Source of the DNA: Zygnema cylindricum
Lineage: Eukaryota; Streptophyta; Zygnematophyceae; Zygnematales; Zygnemataceae
Assembly (NCBI GenBank): GCA_037447655.1
Contig: JBBHKE010001339.1
Span: 628,264-692,263, forward strand
DNA length: 64,000 nt
Direction of reading: 5' to 3'
In this document: piece by piece, positions 13,029 through 22,901 of the stretch
Numbering within the stretch: the stretch's first letter is position 1
How the letters are laid out: each line of letters starts with the position of its first letter
Notes under the pieces: model-generated
The model's input: the letters and a program-made list of their open reading frames with translations, nothing else
What the model was told of the DNA's origin: nothing
Database searches by the model: none
Program-made: the position numbers and the translations under genes

Positions 13029-14731
13029 AAGCACCTTTGCCAGTTCTGAGAAGAGAGGGAATCGCCCATCGTTCGGTTCCATGGAAGTTACAGTGCCCCC
13101 ATGGGTGGTTCCATCTCTCAGCTATACCCCGTTTAAACCCCATAACACGCCGTTTAAACACCGGTTGACTTCGATACAAACCGTTTAAACATTGACAGCC
13201 TATATCCAGAAATTAAACCCTAATTTAACCTCTTAGGTTCAATACAAATTCATTTGAAACCCTCTAAACAAACCTTATTTATTTTTAAAACCCATTAAGC
13301 TCCCTTGCTTTAGGTCTTACCTTCATTCCCCCTCCCCGTTCACATTTGGCCCCAATTTATCCTTTATTCTGCCCCAATTTGGTGTTACTTTGTTTTTTTT
13401 ATTCTTATTATTATTATTGTTATTATTACTACTATTACTAGTATAACTATAATTATTATGATTATGTCCTTTATGAGTTATTTTGTATACCTTTAACACC
13501 CATAAAACCCAACTATGAAGCCAAATTATTAGGATTTTTTAGGGTTTTTTCAGGGTTAACGAATTCGCGGTATTCTTTTCGAAAGTGCGGTGATCTTTAA
13601 CTGAAAACAAAAACAAATTTTAATATTTTTTGGGGGATTTTTCGGGGTACCCAGAGAATTATAGATTATTCTACAGTTTCTAGATGGTTTTCAAGGATTT
13701 TAGGGTTTTTAAGAGGTTTTAAGAGGCTTTAGGGGTTTTTAAGAGGTTTCAAGAGGTTTTTAGGGTTTTTTTCAGAAGGTTTTTAGGGTTTAATCGGTTC
13801 ATTAAGTTTTAACTGAAAGTTTTCCTAAAGGCTTTTAAAATTATTTTCAGTCTTTTCCAGATTTTTGCAGTTAAAACGGTTTAACCGTACCGGTAGGGTA
13901 CTAAAAATGATTAAACGGATTTGACGGTTAATTTTGACGTTTTTCAATTGGTTATTCGAGTTCTTATTGTCGATTTTTTTTTTCTTTTTTTCGGTTCCCT
14001 TAATGCATTGTTATCAAGATTTATCGGTACAATTTTTGGTTTATTTTTGTCTTTTTCTGACCTTATAAAACAGACTTGTTTTTCCCGCTCCGCAAATTCC
14101 AATAATTGCAATTTTGTCTTCTTTTGAGGAACCGCCACGACTCACTGAAAATGGCCATAAAAATAAATAACTAATAAAATAAAATAAAATAATTATCTCT
14201 TCCTCTCCCTCTCACTCAGTCTCTCCCTTAGTCTTTTTGCAATTTAAATAATAATAATGAAAAAAAAAACAATTATCAATACTAATAAGGAAAAAAGGTC
14301 AGTCTCAGCTTTTGTGACTTTCTTGTCAAGATCCAAAAAAAGGTGAGAGAGAAGGAGAAAGGGAGGAGAGAGAGGAAAGGAAGAGGGAGAGAGATGGGAG
14401 AGGGAGAGAGAGGGAAGAGGACGAGAGAGGGGAGAGGGAGGAGAGGGAGGAGAGGGAGGAGAGGGAGGAGAGGGAGGAGAGGGAGGAGAGGGAGAGGGAG
14501 GAGGAGAGGGAAAGGGAGGGGAGAGGGGTGAGGGAAAGGCGTCGAAATCATCAACAAGCAAAGAAGTCACATACCGACAAAAGTGGCCACAAAAGCTGCC
14601 AAAAGAAACAGTACGGTAACGAATATCGCGATCTTCGATTCGGCGAATATCGCGTCCGCCATGTCGAGGATGGCGGGAAGAGAGGGGAGAGAAGAGAGAG
14701 GAGAGAGAGGAGAGAGAGAAGAGGGATCCAT
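9348..14731 (-). CDS. SRPRB: Signal recognition particle receptor subunit beta (SR-beta), complete, six exons
   Basis: Exons on the minus strand: 14731-14575, 14144-14062, 13121-13035, 11675-11527, 10442-10311, 9537-9348, all GT-AG and in phase; product 265 aa. SR-beta is the ER-membrane GTPase that anchors SR-alpha for co-translational targeting. Visible features: an N-terminal membrane segment (AIFVTVLFLLAAFVATFV), P-loop GICGAGKTSLF (G1), GTVTSMEPN (switch I), VHIVDLPGHPRLR (G3), and LTKSTVVKRRVPILLACNKM, with G4 reading NKME where the family usually has NKxD. The C-terminus is EPFKFTQCANP...FITEVVKS. The upstream ATG at 14731 has good context (GGCCATGG) and is in frame; a second ATG at 14662 would give 242 aa. 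Introns are packed with simple repeats. Exons 1-3 lie in the large inverted duplication. Family assignment is very secure. Confidence 0.94.
9555..9945. repeat. GGTTAAAC-type degenerate minisatellite in SR-beta intron 5
   Basis: Repeated AACGGTTAAACCA and AATTGTTGAACCGATTGTTA units of about 15-20 bp, grading into each other. It occupies about half of the intron between exons 5 and 6. Confidence 0.75.
10100..10305. repeat. Purine-rich GGGAGA tract, SR-beta intron 5
   Basis: GGGAGAGA-like microsatellite on the + strand, giving a pyrimidine tract on the gene strand just downstream of the exon 5 donor. Confidence 0.8.
11340..11385 (-). pseudogene. Relic copy of part of SR-beta exon 4
   Basis: On the minus strand it reads QTIGVVFLINVSDI, matching QTKGVIFLIDALDI of exon 4, which lies about 200 bp upstream on the gene strand. 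Short and without the DLPGH motif, so it is probably a leftover of a local exon duplication within intron 4. Confidence 0.5.
11755..12460. repeat. ATTCTGAC repeats and GAGA tract, SR-beta intron 3
   Basis: Many AGATTCTGACA-like units at 11755-12060 and 12345-12450 flank a GGGAGAGA microsatellite at 12160-12340. Confidence 0.75.
12845..13034. repeat. GAGA microsatellite, SR-beta intron 3
   Basis: GAGAGG and (GA)n with a short (GT)n core. On the gene strand it is a CT tract starting right at the exon 3 donor. The right duplication arm has the same at 33139-33355. Confidence 0.85.
13660..13880. repeat. TTTAGGG-like degenerate repeat, SR-beta intron 2
   Basis: Units such as TTTTTAGGGTTTTTAAGAGG, irregular and interrupted. 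The same sequence recurs inverted at 32340-32560. It is not a telomere array. Confidence 0.6.
14343..14530. repeat. GGGAGGAGA microsatellite, SR-beta intron 1
   Basis: Regular GAGAGGGAG repeats. The counterpart in the right arm is at 31600-31880 in inverted orientation. Confidence 0.85.
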
Positions 14732-14996
14732 GGCCGCGCGAAGATAAGTGAGGGAAGAGCCTAGCCGAGAAAAAGTACCAAAAAAAAAAAAAAAAAGGAA
14801 AGAGAAAAAGATAAAAAGAGAAAAAAAGAGAGGAAGAAAGAATGAAAAGAGAGAAAGAAAATGAGAAAAAGAACAAGAGAAAAGGAGAAGAAATGAGTAA
14901 ATAAAAAAAAAGGAACGCTAAGAAGAAGGAAGAAATTGTTAACGGTAGAAAGAAATTTCAAACTTGTGAGGATTTCTTTTTTTGCTTTCAAATCTA

Positions 14997-15695
14997 CCGT
15001 ACGGTCATGTACTTTGGCTCTTGCCTACAGTACTATAGCCGTTGTAATAAAATAGACGTTGCCGTACTTTGTTCGTACAGTTTGGTAACCTACTAAGACT
15101 ACAGAACTGTACTTTAGACCTACTAAACTTGTACATAGACCTACTAGAATTGTACTTTCATGGGCTGTAAATCATTCAGTTGTTTTGTTCAGTTAGGATC
15201 ACTGTTGTAGGATATTTAGCTACTTAGTTCAGTTTTAAATTACTTTTTTCAAATCAGTTTCGATCGCTGTTTTAAATCAAACATTTAGTTCGCACGATTT
15301 GGACCACTTGTTGTAAACTATTGAGTTAGTTTGTTATTTTGAATCACTGTTACGTACGGTCATGTACTTTAGCTCTTTTCTACAGCACAATAGCAGTTGT
15401 GATATAGTAGACGTTGCCGTACTTTGATCGTACAGTTTGGTAACCTACTGTACTGTAATACTTAGACCTACTAGTCTTGTCAGTTAGTTAGTTCAGTTAG
15501 GATCATTGTTGTAAGCTATCCAACTATTTAATGCAGTTCAGACGACTGTTATAGACCGTTCAGTTAGCCATAATAGTTTGGATCGCTGTTATAAATCATA
15601 CAGTTACAGTCCTGTAGTTAGCACAATTTGGACCACTTGTTGTAAACTATCCAGTTAGTTTGTTCAGTTGGAATACTGTTACGTGCGGCACCGTA
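14997..15695. repeat. Tandem duplication of a 355-bp unit
   Basis: TACGGTCATGTACTTTGGCT starts unit 1 (14997) and a close variant starts unit 2 (15355). Both continue through TAGACGTTGCCGTACTTTG, CGTACAGTTTGGTAACCTAC and TTTGGACCACTTGTTGTAAA. A third, short start is seen near 15681. The whole block is absent from the right duplication arm. Confidence 0.75.
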
Positions 15696-15779
15696 ACCTA
15701 CTACGGAACTACTACAGTTCCGTAACCTATTAGACAGACCTTGAATTGCTGCAGCAGATCTGCAGGGCAACTTCCTTTG

Positions 15780-16960
15780 CTCCTTCGACCAGAGAGCCTC
15801 CTGAATTAGGTCTACAGTACCGCATTGTCTGCCGCAGAGTCGACCAGGTAGCAAGTAGATGTCAGAGCCTAAGCCACACCTCTCTCTTCCACAAAGATAT
15901 GGCGCAGGCCAGAAGCATGTTAGCCATGCCGTCTTAAGTGCTAACCACAGAATGTCCTTTCCAGTATTCCATGGTTGTCTCCAAGCGGGACTATGTCTGC
16001 GTTCCTAATAGCAACTCGAATAGATCACCTTGAACGACCAAAAAAAAAGAGCTAAATTGTGATTCTTTGACCTGTGTCATTCTAGTTTCTGTATGAGGTT
16101 ATACAGAGAAGGATTTCATTGCTTACCTTACTTAGCTGGAGTGTATTGGGATACACTTTTGGTCAAGGCTCCCTGGGGATCCGATGCAGAGCTGTGGTGG
16201 TAATTAGGTTTGGCAAAACTCTCGTATCAATAATAGTCTGCCTGAATCCAGCTAATTCGTTGAGCTGGAAGTTCCGAGTGACATTTTGTATTGTGGCAAC
16301 CGACACGTTGCCATAATTCTGCTGTGACTTAGGACTTTGGAGAGGAGGAAACTCTGGTATGATTGGCTCCTCTTACGTATTGTTTCCTCCAGCAAGTTGC
16401 CATCGCCCCTGGGAGCGGTCCTATTAGGGTTTTCGAAACTATAAGGGGCGCTGGACAGTGTGAGGGACAAGGTCAAAAGTAAGTCTGTGTGTGGAAGGTC
16501 ATGTGACTGAGCCAAGGTTCACAACAGCATTATGGCTGGCTCCAAGAGCCGTAGAGCTAGCTGGTTGAGAAAAGAGGGTGCTGAGTCTGAGGTTTCGGAA
16601 CGAGAGTCCTCCGAAATTCTCCGATGGTTACGACATATCTGACGAATCAGATGATCCGGTCCCCTTTCTCTTGCCTTCCCCCTCTTGTGATTGCGGCTTC
16701 GTTCTGGGACCTAAACTAGAAATGTCCACCTCATCTGCTCTTGTGGCCCGCCATAGGTTGTTTGTAGTTCTCAAGGCTAGGTGCAATGTCCGAGGCTTTA
16801 GTGGTGGTGCCGCTACCTTAATTCCTAACCCTACCCCTTTCACGTCAGGCTCCCTGCTTTTGGCATGATCCATGCCCTTAAGTGGTTTCCAATTTAGCTT
16901 TTGTTTCTCAGCTTCCCTCCGATCATCCTTAATCCCACAGGGCATTGACATTGTGATTGA
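15780..16960. other. Non-coding block conserved in both duplication arms
   Basis: Closely matches 29980-31230 in reverse complement. It contains no recognisable gene apart from the ORF listed separately. Other open frames are interrupted or differ between arms. Confidence 0.5.
16628..16951 (-). CDS. Hypothetical ORF, 107 aa, conserved in both duplication arms
   Basis: ATG-initiated frame starting MSMPCGIKDDRREAEK, basic and rich in Lys and Arg, with an acidic/Ser-rich end. The right-arm copy (29991-30302, 103 aa) differs by only two substitutions (K/E, G/E) before its earlier stop. I recognise no domain. Because the arms are so alike here, conservation says little about selection; it may be an exon of an unknown gene or chance. 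Confidence 0.3.
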   Translation of the reverse strand: MSMPCGIKDDRREAEKQKLNWKPLKGMDHAKSREPDVKGVGLGIKVAAPPLKPRTLHLALRTTNNLWRATRADEVDISSLGPRTKPQSQEGEGKRKGTGSSDSSDMS

Positions 16961-17798
16961 TTAATTGCGGTATTATTTGTAATGATATACTTAATCTGAC
17001 CTAGTACGTACATGTACAGATAAAGGTTTTGAAAGATACCCACAATTTCAATGCACAATAGATTCAGAAATACTAGTTGGTACTATTACACGACAAGTAC
17101 ATTTATTGGGCACCTTTGTCGTAAAAGGTTTGAACCTGATTATTCAAATCTTATCATGCCTGTTCAAAGCAAAGAAGTTAAGAAGTTTGGTTTCTCATGT
17201 GGCTTTTTTATGCATGACCATCAAAAGTTGGTTATCCTACCTTGTCAGCTCAATTGAAACCAAAGAAGCGTACCATAAAAACTGTATGAGATTCACATTC
17301 TTATGTATGATTGCCACAAGGTCTTAATTGGAATCCCTCCTCTATTTAAGAAACAAAAGGACTGAAAATTGGGCAAGAAGACAATGCATCACAAAAAAAA
17401 TTAGAGGCACTCCCAGTGTATAAACAATGTGTTCCTCACAGTTATAGTTGCATTAATTGCCTTACGCAGAACCGCGATGGAAAATACCAGTAGTTTTTGC
17501 CTTGCTTAAATTCCCTGAAAGTTTCTACACAATCCTATGCTATACTTAGACTAACACAAAAACTCAAAGATCTATCGTCAAAAATGCTTCCATCCTAAAA
17601 TTTAACTCCAGGAATCATGTATATACACACTACTCACTGATCATCAATGAATATACATCGTCAGAAAAACAGTATCTGAGCTTCTACACTAAAAAGAGTT
17701 CAAGGGTCACAGTCCAGGCTTCTAAAAATTGCTGAAGCTCTCGTGTACACTCAGCAAACTACAGGAATGATAAGTTCTGTCATAAACCATTCTACTTC
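16961..17798. other. 3' flank of secreted-protein gene, copy A
   Basis: Almost identical to 29147-29980 in reverse complement. Includes the probable 3' UTR; parts near 17620-17760 are also shared with the broken third paralogue. Confidence 0.5.
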
Positions 17799-19337
17799 TT
17801 AGCATCTGACATAGAGATCCACTCCGTCGGAAACGTCGGGTGTGTAACCGGTGAGTACACTGACGAACTGACACTTGGCGTCGTCTGAGAGGGGCAGCAC
17901 TTTGGCGTCCTCCCAGATGGAGGCAATGCAGCGTTCCGAAAAGGCCGTACATGATTCCGCGCATCCCGCCGCGTCGGCCGCAAAGAACGCCTCCCACACG
18001 CCCACTGGGAGGGTGTTCTCGTGGAGCTCATATCCCGCCACTACGGCGCCGCAGCCAGCTGCAATATCGGATCAAATCACCACCGTTAACTTTCAGGAAA
18101 CCAACAACAGGGAACGGAGAGAGTGAGAACAACCGTAGGACATTTAGGAACTCAAACAAAAGGGAAGGATTGGAGTGGAGTGAGAACAAGCATCGGACAT
18201 CTGACTTTCTCTTGACAACATTGCGTGCAAACCAAAGCCGAGAAATGGCAGCTGTTGGACTAGAGAGCTAGTGAATGGTCTCACTGTTGCAAGGCGTGTA
18301 GAGGTCGACGCCAGCTGGCATGCCTGGCACGAAGCCGCGGAGCTCGCTAACAAACTGACACTTGGCATCATCGGAGTAGGGCAGCACTTTGGCGTCCTCC
18401 CAGATGACTGCGGCGCAGCGGTACGAATTGGCAGCGCAAGAGGCGGCGCAGGCGGCGGCGCTGTCGGCAAAGAACGACTCCCATTTGCCGACAGGGAAGG
18501 TGTTGTTGTGCTTCTCCCATCCGGCGACATCCGTACCGCAGGCGTCTGCAGATGACGAAAAAGGAAGTGTCAGTGGTGAAGTCAAGAAATTGGCAGTAAT
18601 GATCATATATTATGATAATTATCATTCATATTTAGACAATGGTGGACAAATTGAGCACATAATGTAGAATTTTGGCTCAATTCCAACAAATGGACATATC
18701 ATTGACAATAGCTGTCACATCGATTCTGGAGAATCGCTTCACAGAATCGGAGTTGGAGGAAATCAGAGACAAACAAAGAAAAGTTTCAGTTGGCAGAACG
18801 ACAGCCAATGGGCATTGTTATTATGCATCAGACATAACATTGGCCGGCTTAGATCCGGAAATCTGAAATCTGAGCATAGGAACATATATTTTGAAACATT
18901 GCATGACATCGGCATTCTTGAAATTCTATCACTTCCAAAGTTTACAATCAATACTGTGCTCCAACATGTGCAATTTTTTTCCAATTTTATAGTTTTTCTA
19001 TGTTCAGACACAAGGTTTAAGATCTTATACACAGCAGTTAATATTCACAGCAAAAAACTCTGACTTTAGAATCAGCTCATAATAAAGTTGACAGTTGTCT
19101 CAATCTTGAAGGAAAAAATCCGAAAAGAAGGCTTCAGAGAATATAAAAGTCCAGAAATAAGTTCCAGAATTTACTGAGATTGGTGGTGAAGCTCGAGGCC
19201 GGAGCCGCATCGGGATTCACATCGACCGAAGCTGCGAGCAAATTGTTGGCCAACAGGTGGCGCGATCCTGCGGCATTGCAGGAGCCTAGAAGGGCGGCGA
19301 CTAGGGCAAGTGCAAGAGGAGCAGAAGAAAACGCCAT
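17799..19337 (-). CDS. Secreted protein with two tandem six-cysteine repeats, copy A
   Basis: Exons 19337-19175, 18545-18285 and 18058-17799 (TAA), all GT-AG; 227 aa. Exon 1 encodes a clear signal peptide (MAFSSAPLALALVAALLGSC) plus a linker. Exons 2 and 3 each encode one repeat of about 85 residues beginning CG and ending LYxxC, with VGxWExFFA, CAxSC, IWEDAKVLP and SDDAKCQFVS in common and six Cys per repeat. Spacing and length recall PAN/Apple-type modules, but I do not claim that family. One repeat per exon, with equal intron phases, indicates exon duplication. A TATAAAG box lies 144 bp upstream of the ATG. It is likely extracellular or wall-associated; function unknown. Confidence 0.82.
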
Positions 19338-19480
19338 AACGAGAGGACGGAGAGCGAAGTGTAAATTGAAAGAAGCGTGAGAGAATTGCTGAAACGTTGA
19401 TTGCAGGAAATGTGTAATATGGAAGCGAAGGAGATTTGGAACTTCAAATTTGAGTTGCTGAGACTGGAGGGAAGGCACAG

Positions 19481-19487
19481 CTTTATA
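19481..19487 (-). promoter_or_regulatory. TATA box of secreted-protein gene, copy A
   Basis: TATAAAG on the minus strand, 144 bp upstream of the ATG. CCAAT-type motifs (ATTGGTC on the gene strand) lie further upstream at about 19545-19580. The copy B promoter has a similar arrangement. Confidence 0.55.
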
Positions 19488-19589
19488 TGTATAGTACTGT
19501 GGAGGCCTAGAGCGGGAAAGTTGCGAGCTTAGGAAGTGGATTACGAAACAGACCAATGAGGGCCTCTCGCCGACCAATGGGATCGCGCG

Positions 19590-19901
19590 CCTGATAGGGT
19601 ATTGTAATGATTAGAATAATTGTACATATATGGAACGGAATAAACAATTCGTAAAAATTGTATACGGAATACAAAATTATGAATACTACAGTACAGTACA
19701 GTACAATACAATATAATACTGAACCGTACGAATAAACAATTTAAAAAATGAAAGATTGTACACGGAATTATGAATACTACTGTACAGTACAATACAATAC
19801 TGAACCGGTACGATGGAGACCAGCTACAAGTACAGTACTGTACTTAGACGATCAAGTCGTTGCTGCTTTCACTTGTACGGCAATTTACGGCACTGTACGA
19901 A
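19590..19901. other. AT-rich spacer with GTACAGTAC repeats
   Basis: Short palindromic GTACAGTAC and CAATACAATA units recur at 19685-19840. No gene seen. Confidence 0.45.
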
Positions 19902-21719
19902 GGGGTGTCCACGTGTATTAAAGTATCGACTTTCCTCTGTCGTTTTCCCCTAAAATTCAGGGTACTTTGAGAAAATCTTAACCCGTACGAGAACATCATT
20001 TTGACCAAAGTACAGTGAACGTCAATTCTATACTCTGAATGTACTACATGTTTGTCGTCGTGTGAGCGCATTTTGGCGTTTTCCGCTTTTCGACCCCCGG
20101 GCAAGAGAATCCAGCCCATCAAAAACTTCAACCAAAATCACCTCGAGGGGGTGTTTTTAGTTAAAGTACCGCCCAAACAGCGAATGAAAAACGACCCACG
20201 CACGCGCCAAATGAGTGGGAACATTTTAGGACGAGGGAGGGTAGTCTCTAATTTTCTCCTTGCCCGTCACGCGCATGTACGGAAAAAAATCTGGAGGGGT
20301 CTCGGACCTCCACTTTCATTCATGGGTCCTTTGCAAAATTTTGCACCGTCGTCGCCTCTCCCCTCTCCCTCTCTTACTATCACTTTTATCTCACACTTAT
20401 TAGAATGAAGCACAACAATAGTGTTATAAAATGAAAGATATCTGAAAAATAATTCTTTTTACTACCTTTATGTATATTTTTATGGCAAGTCGAGGGAGAA
20501 AAGTCGAAAAAACCAAATCGCCATGGCCGAAAGTTCTTGAATATGTGACATCGACGTTGTCACAAATGAGCATGGCGTCACACTGTCATAAAACCCTAAA
20601 CATGTGCCATGTCACAAAATTACAAAAATTTAGCCATCTACAACTGTCATTATTTTTGTTGGCGTCACCAATTTCGTGTCTTCAACCGCCACAAAGTTGT
20701 ACCTACGATTATAACCGTCACATGTCAAAGTTCCGATTTTATTTTCGTACATTGGGACGCTCTTACAGAGAATCTTCACTACATTCCAAAATACTAGTGT
20801 TGTGTATCGGTAAAAAACTTATCGCGATAACACCGATACCAATAGTTATCGGTTATCAAACGGTCATCGGTCCCGATATATTTGTACTTTCTGTACTTTC
20901 TGTCCGGAGTGCTTTCTGTCCGGTAAACTGAACGGTAAATTTACAAGAAATGTACGGTTTTTTACGGGAAATGTACGAAATTTACGAAATAATACATTGC
21001 ACTTTGTAGTACTTTTTGGGCGGTTAACTGAACATAAATTTTACGAGAACGTACGCAATTGTACGAATAAACTGATTATCATGGAACGGTAAGAAGACGG
21101 CAGACACAAAGTACAACGGATGCAAAATAACAATATGCTCGCCGCCGGAATCGAACGGACGACATTCAATGAGAAAATACGAGCGGACGGTCAGCGTGAG
21201 CGCCGACATCTCGGAATGGCTTTTTGGCGGCTTTTGCCAAAAAAGCCGACGGATTGACACGTGGCAGGTTTCCAGTGGATCCCAAAAAATAAAGGGACAA
21301 AGCCGCGACGTCGGATGTGAAAGGTACATCTTTTTAAGTGGAGCCGTACTAAAGCCGTACACATCTTATGCCGGCTACTGTACTTTCGGCTTATACAAAT
21401 GATCTGATTGGTAGGTACCTCAGGGGTTGTGAGTAGGGCGCGTCGGGGGAATAAGACGTACAGTTGAGTGTACATGTCGTACATTTATCTGTACGGCTCG
21501 TACAGTTATCGCCGATAGTTATCGTTATCGGCATTATCGCCGATAAGTAGCCGATATTATCAGCTACTTATCGGCGATAAGACCGATAGCGATATATCGT
21601 ACCAATATATCGATTATCGGGTCCCCGAAAAAAGGCCCATATCGGTTATCGGCAAATCCTTACTGATACACAACATTACAAAATACTCTATCAAAGTACA
21701 GATTACATGAGGACACCCC
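19902..21719. mobile_element. Possible Harbinger-like element carrying a nested hAT-like insertion
   Basis: Left end GGGGTGTCCACGTGTA; right end TACATGAGGACACCCC. These resemble the ends of the elements at 22902 and 48431. No clean target duplication. The hAT-like copy e interrupts it near the right end. Confidence 0.35.
20795..21678. mobile_element. hAT-like non-autonomous element, copy e (N2, 884 bp)
   Basis: Starts TAGTGTTGTGTATCGGTAA and ends TTACTGATACACAACATTA. Flanked on both sides by an exact CAAAATAC, an 8-bp target duplication diagnostic of hAT integration. Subterminal regions are full of CGATAA/TTATCG repeats. No transposase frame. Confidence 0.9.
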
Positions 21720-21737
21720 CTACGTTACAAAACAGCG

Positions 21738-21890
21738 ATGGCCGACGAATTTTTTCGAGCTAAAGATTGCACACTCCTCAATATTCGTGCAATTCCAGTC
21801 ACATTTTTTGAAGAACGCCTGGACTATTGTCGTTCATTTGCTGTTGATAATCCAAGATGTCGACATAACAAGTCTCGTGTACAATGGTAA
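21738..21890 (+). CDS. Small ORF of 50 aa, unassigned
   Basis: ATG at 21738 after TACAAAACAGCG, running as MADEFFRAKDCTLLN... to a TAA at 21888. A GTAATG donor-like site overlaps the end, so it could also be a first exon. The mixed, non-repetitive composition looks coding, but I recognise no family and see no following exon. Confidence 0.22.
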   Translation: MADEFFRAKDCTLLNIRAIPVTFFEERLDYCRSFAVDNPRCRHNKSRVQW

Positions 21891-22901
21891 TGATATAAAA
21901 AGTTGTATAAACTATTTCTTTAAACACATATAGCCAGAAGCTACACCGTGAATTAGACAGAATAAATTATTTGTTGTAGACGACTACTAAAATAGTGACG
22001 GATGTAGACATGTAGACATATGTTTTTTGTGACATAGTAGGTGTATAAGGTTTTGTCTAACGTCACGATGTCACCCCTTACCCCTTTCGAACTCAAATAG
22101 TTTTACCATCGCAATCTTTGCAATAAAAGCTTTACATTATATTGTGACGTCATGTTTATTTCGGCAATGTCGATATCATTAATTCAAGAACTTCTTTCTA
22201 TGTTCCCGTTCGTTTTTCCGTATTTTCTCACTCGACATGCCTTCAAATTACGCCCAAAGGTAGTCGAAATGTTTATTTTTCAAAGCTCTTTCATTTCATA
22301 CCAGTATTGTCGTGTTTCATTCCAAGAAGCGTGCGATAAGAGCGGTAGTGTGAGAGGGAGGAGGAAAGAGGATGACGTCAAAAATTTTTACAAATGAACC
22401 ATGGATGAAAGCGAAGTTCCAAGACCCCTACAAGGAGGAAAAATTACAACGAGTTCTTGCCCCCGTGCTAAAAAAATCCCATTCGTGTGGCACGTGCATG
22501 GACGTTTGGCCATTCGTTGTTCAAGTGATACTTTGACTAAAATCACTTTAGGAGGTGATACTTTAACTAAAATCACCTTGCAAGGTGATTTTTGTTAGAA
22601 AATTTTGATAAGCTAAATTCACATCCTTGTGAGGTGCAAAGGAAAAAACGACAAAATAAGCACAAAAGACGACAAAACTACATTTAAAGTATCAAGACGA
22701 CGTTCATTATACTATGGTAAAAACATTTTTTTTAACCGCAAAAGATTTCTCGTTTGGGACTAAATTTTGGAGGTAAACAACAGAAAAGAGCTTGATATCA
22801 TAACACATGGGCACACCCATTTATATATCCAGCCTGATACGAAAAAGAAGCATCTTAAAAATAATGCAATAAGCATAGCTGTTAACTAATTATGTTTCTT
22901 A
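21891..22901. other. Spacer with one arm of a local inverted repeat
   Basis: 22396-22590 matches 20110-20340 in inverted orientation (CCATGGATGAAAG, AGTTAAAGTA and CGAATGA blocks). A short palindromic motif around GGTGATACTTTAACTAAAAT is repeated at 22530-22590. No gene recognised. Confidence 0.45.

Larger units (their letters stand above)
12706..19337. repeat. Left arm of a large inverted duplication
   Basis: Matches 27767-33501 in reverse complement: secreted-protein gene, a non-coding block with a conserved ORF, then SR-beta exons 1-3. The outer end is CAGATGTATGATTTTGTGAA at 12706, against its complement ending at 33501. Identity looks near-complete at 16950-18650 and lower toward both ends. 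The left arm holds an extra segment of about 0.9 kb (about 14895-15790) missing on the right. Confidence 0.9.

Noticed and set aside
13660-13880. Possible internal plant-type telomere array (TTTAGGG)
   Set aside because: Units are irregular (AAGAGG, AGGGG, variable spacing) and never form consecutive TTTAGGG heptamers. The similar tracts at 11370-11520 and 32340-32560 are also degenerate.
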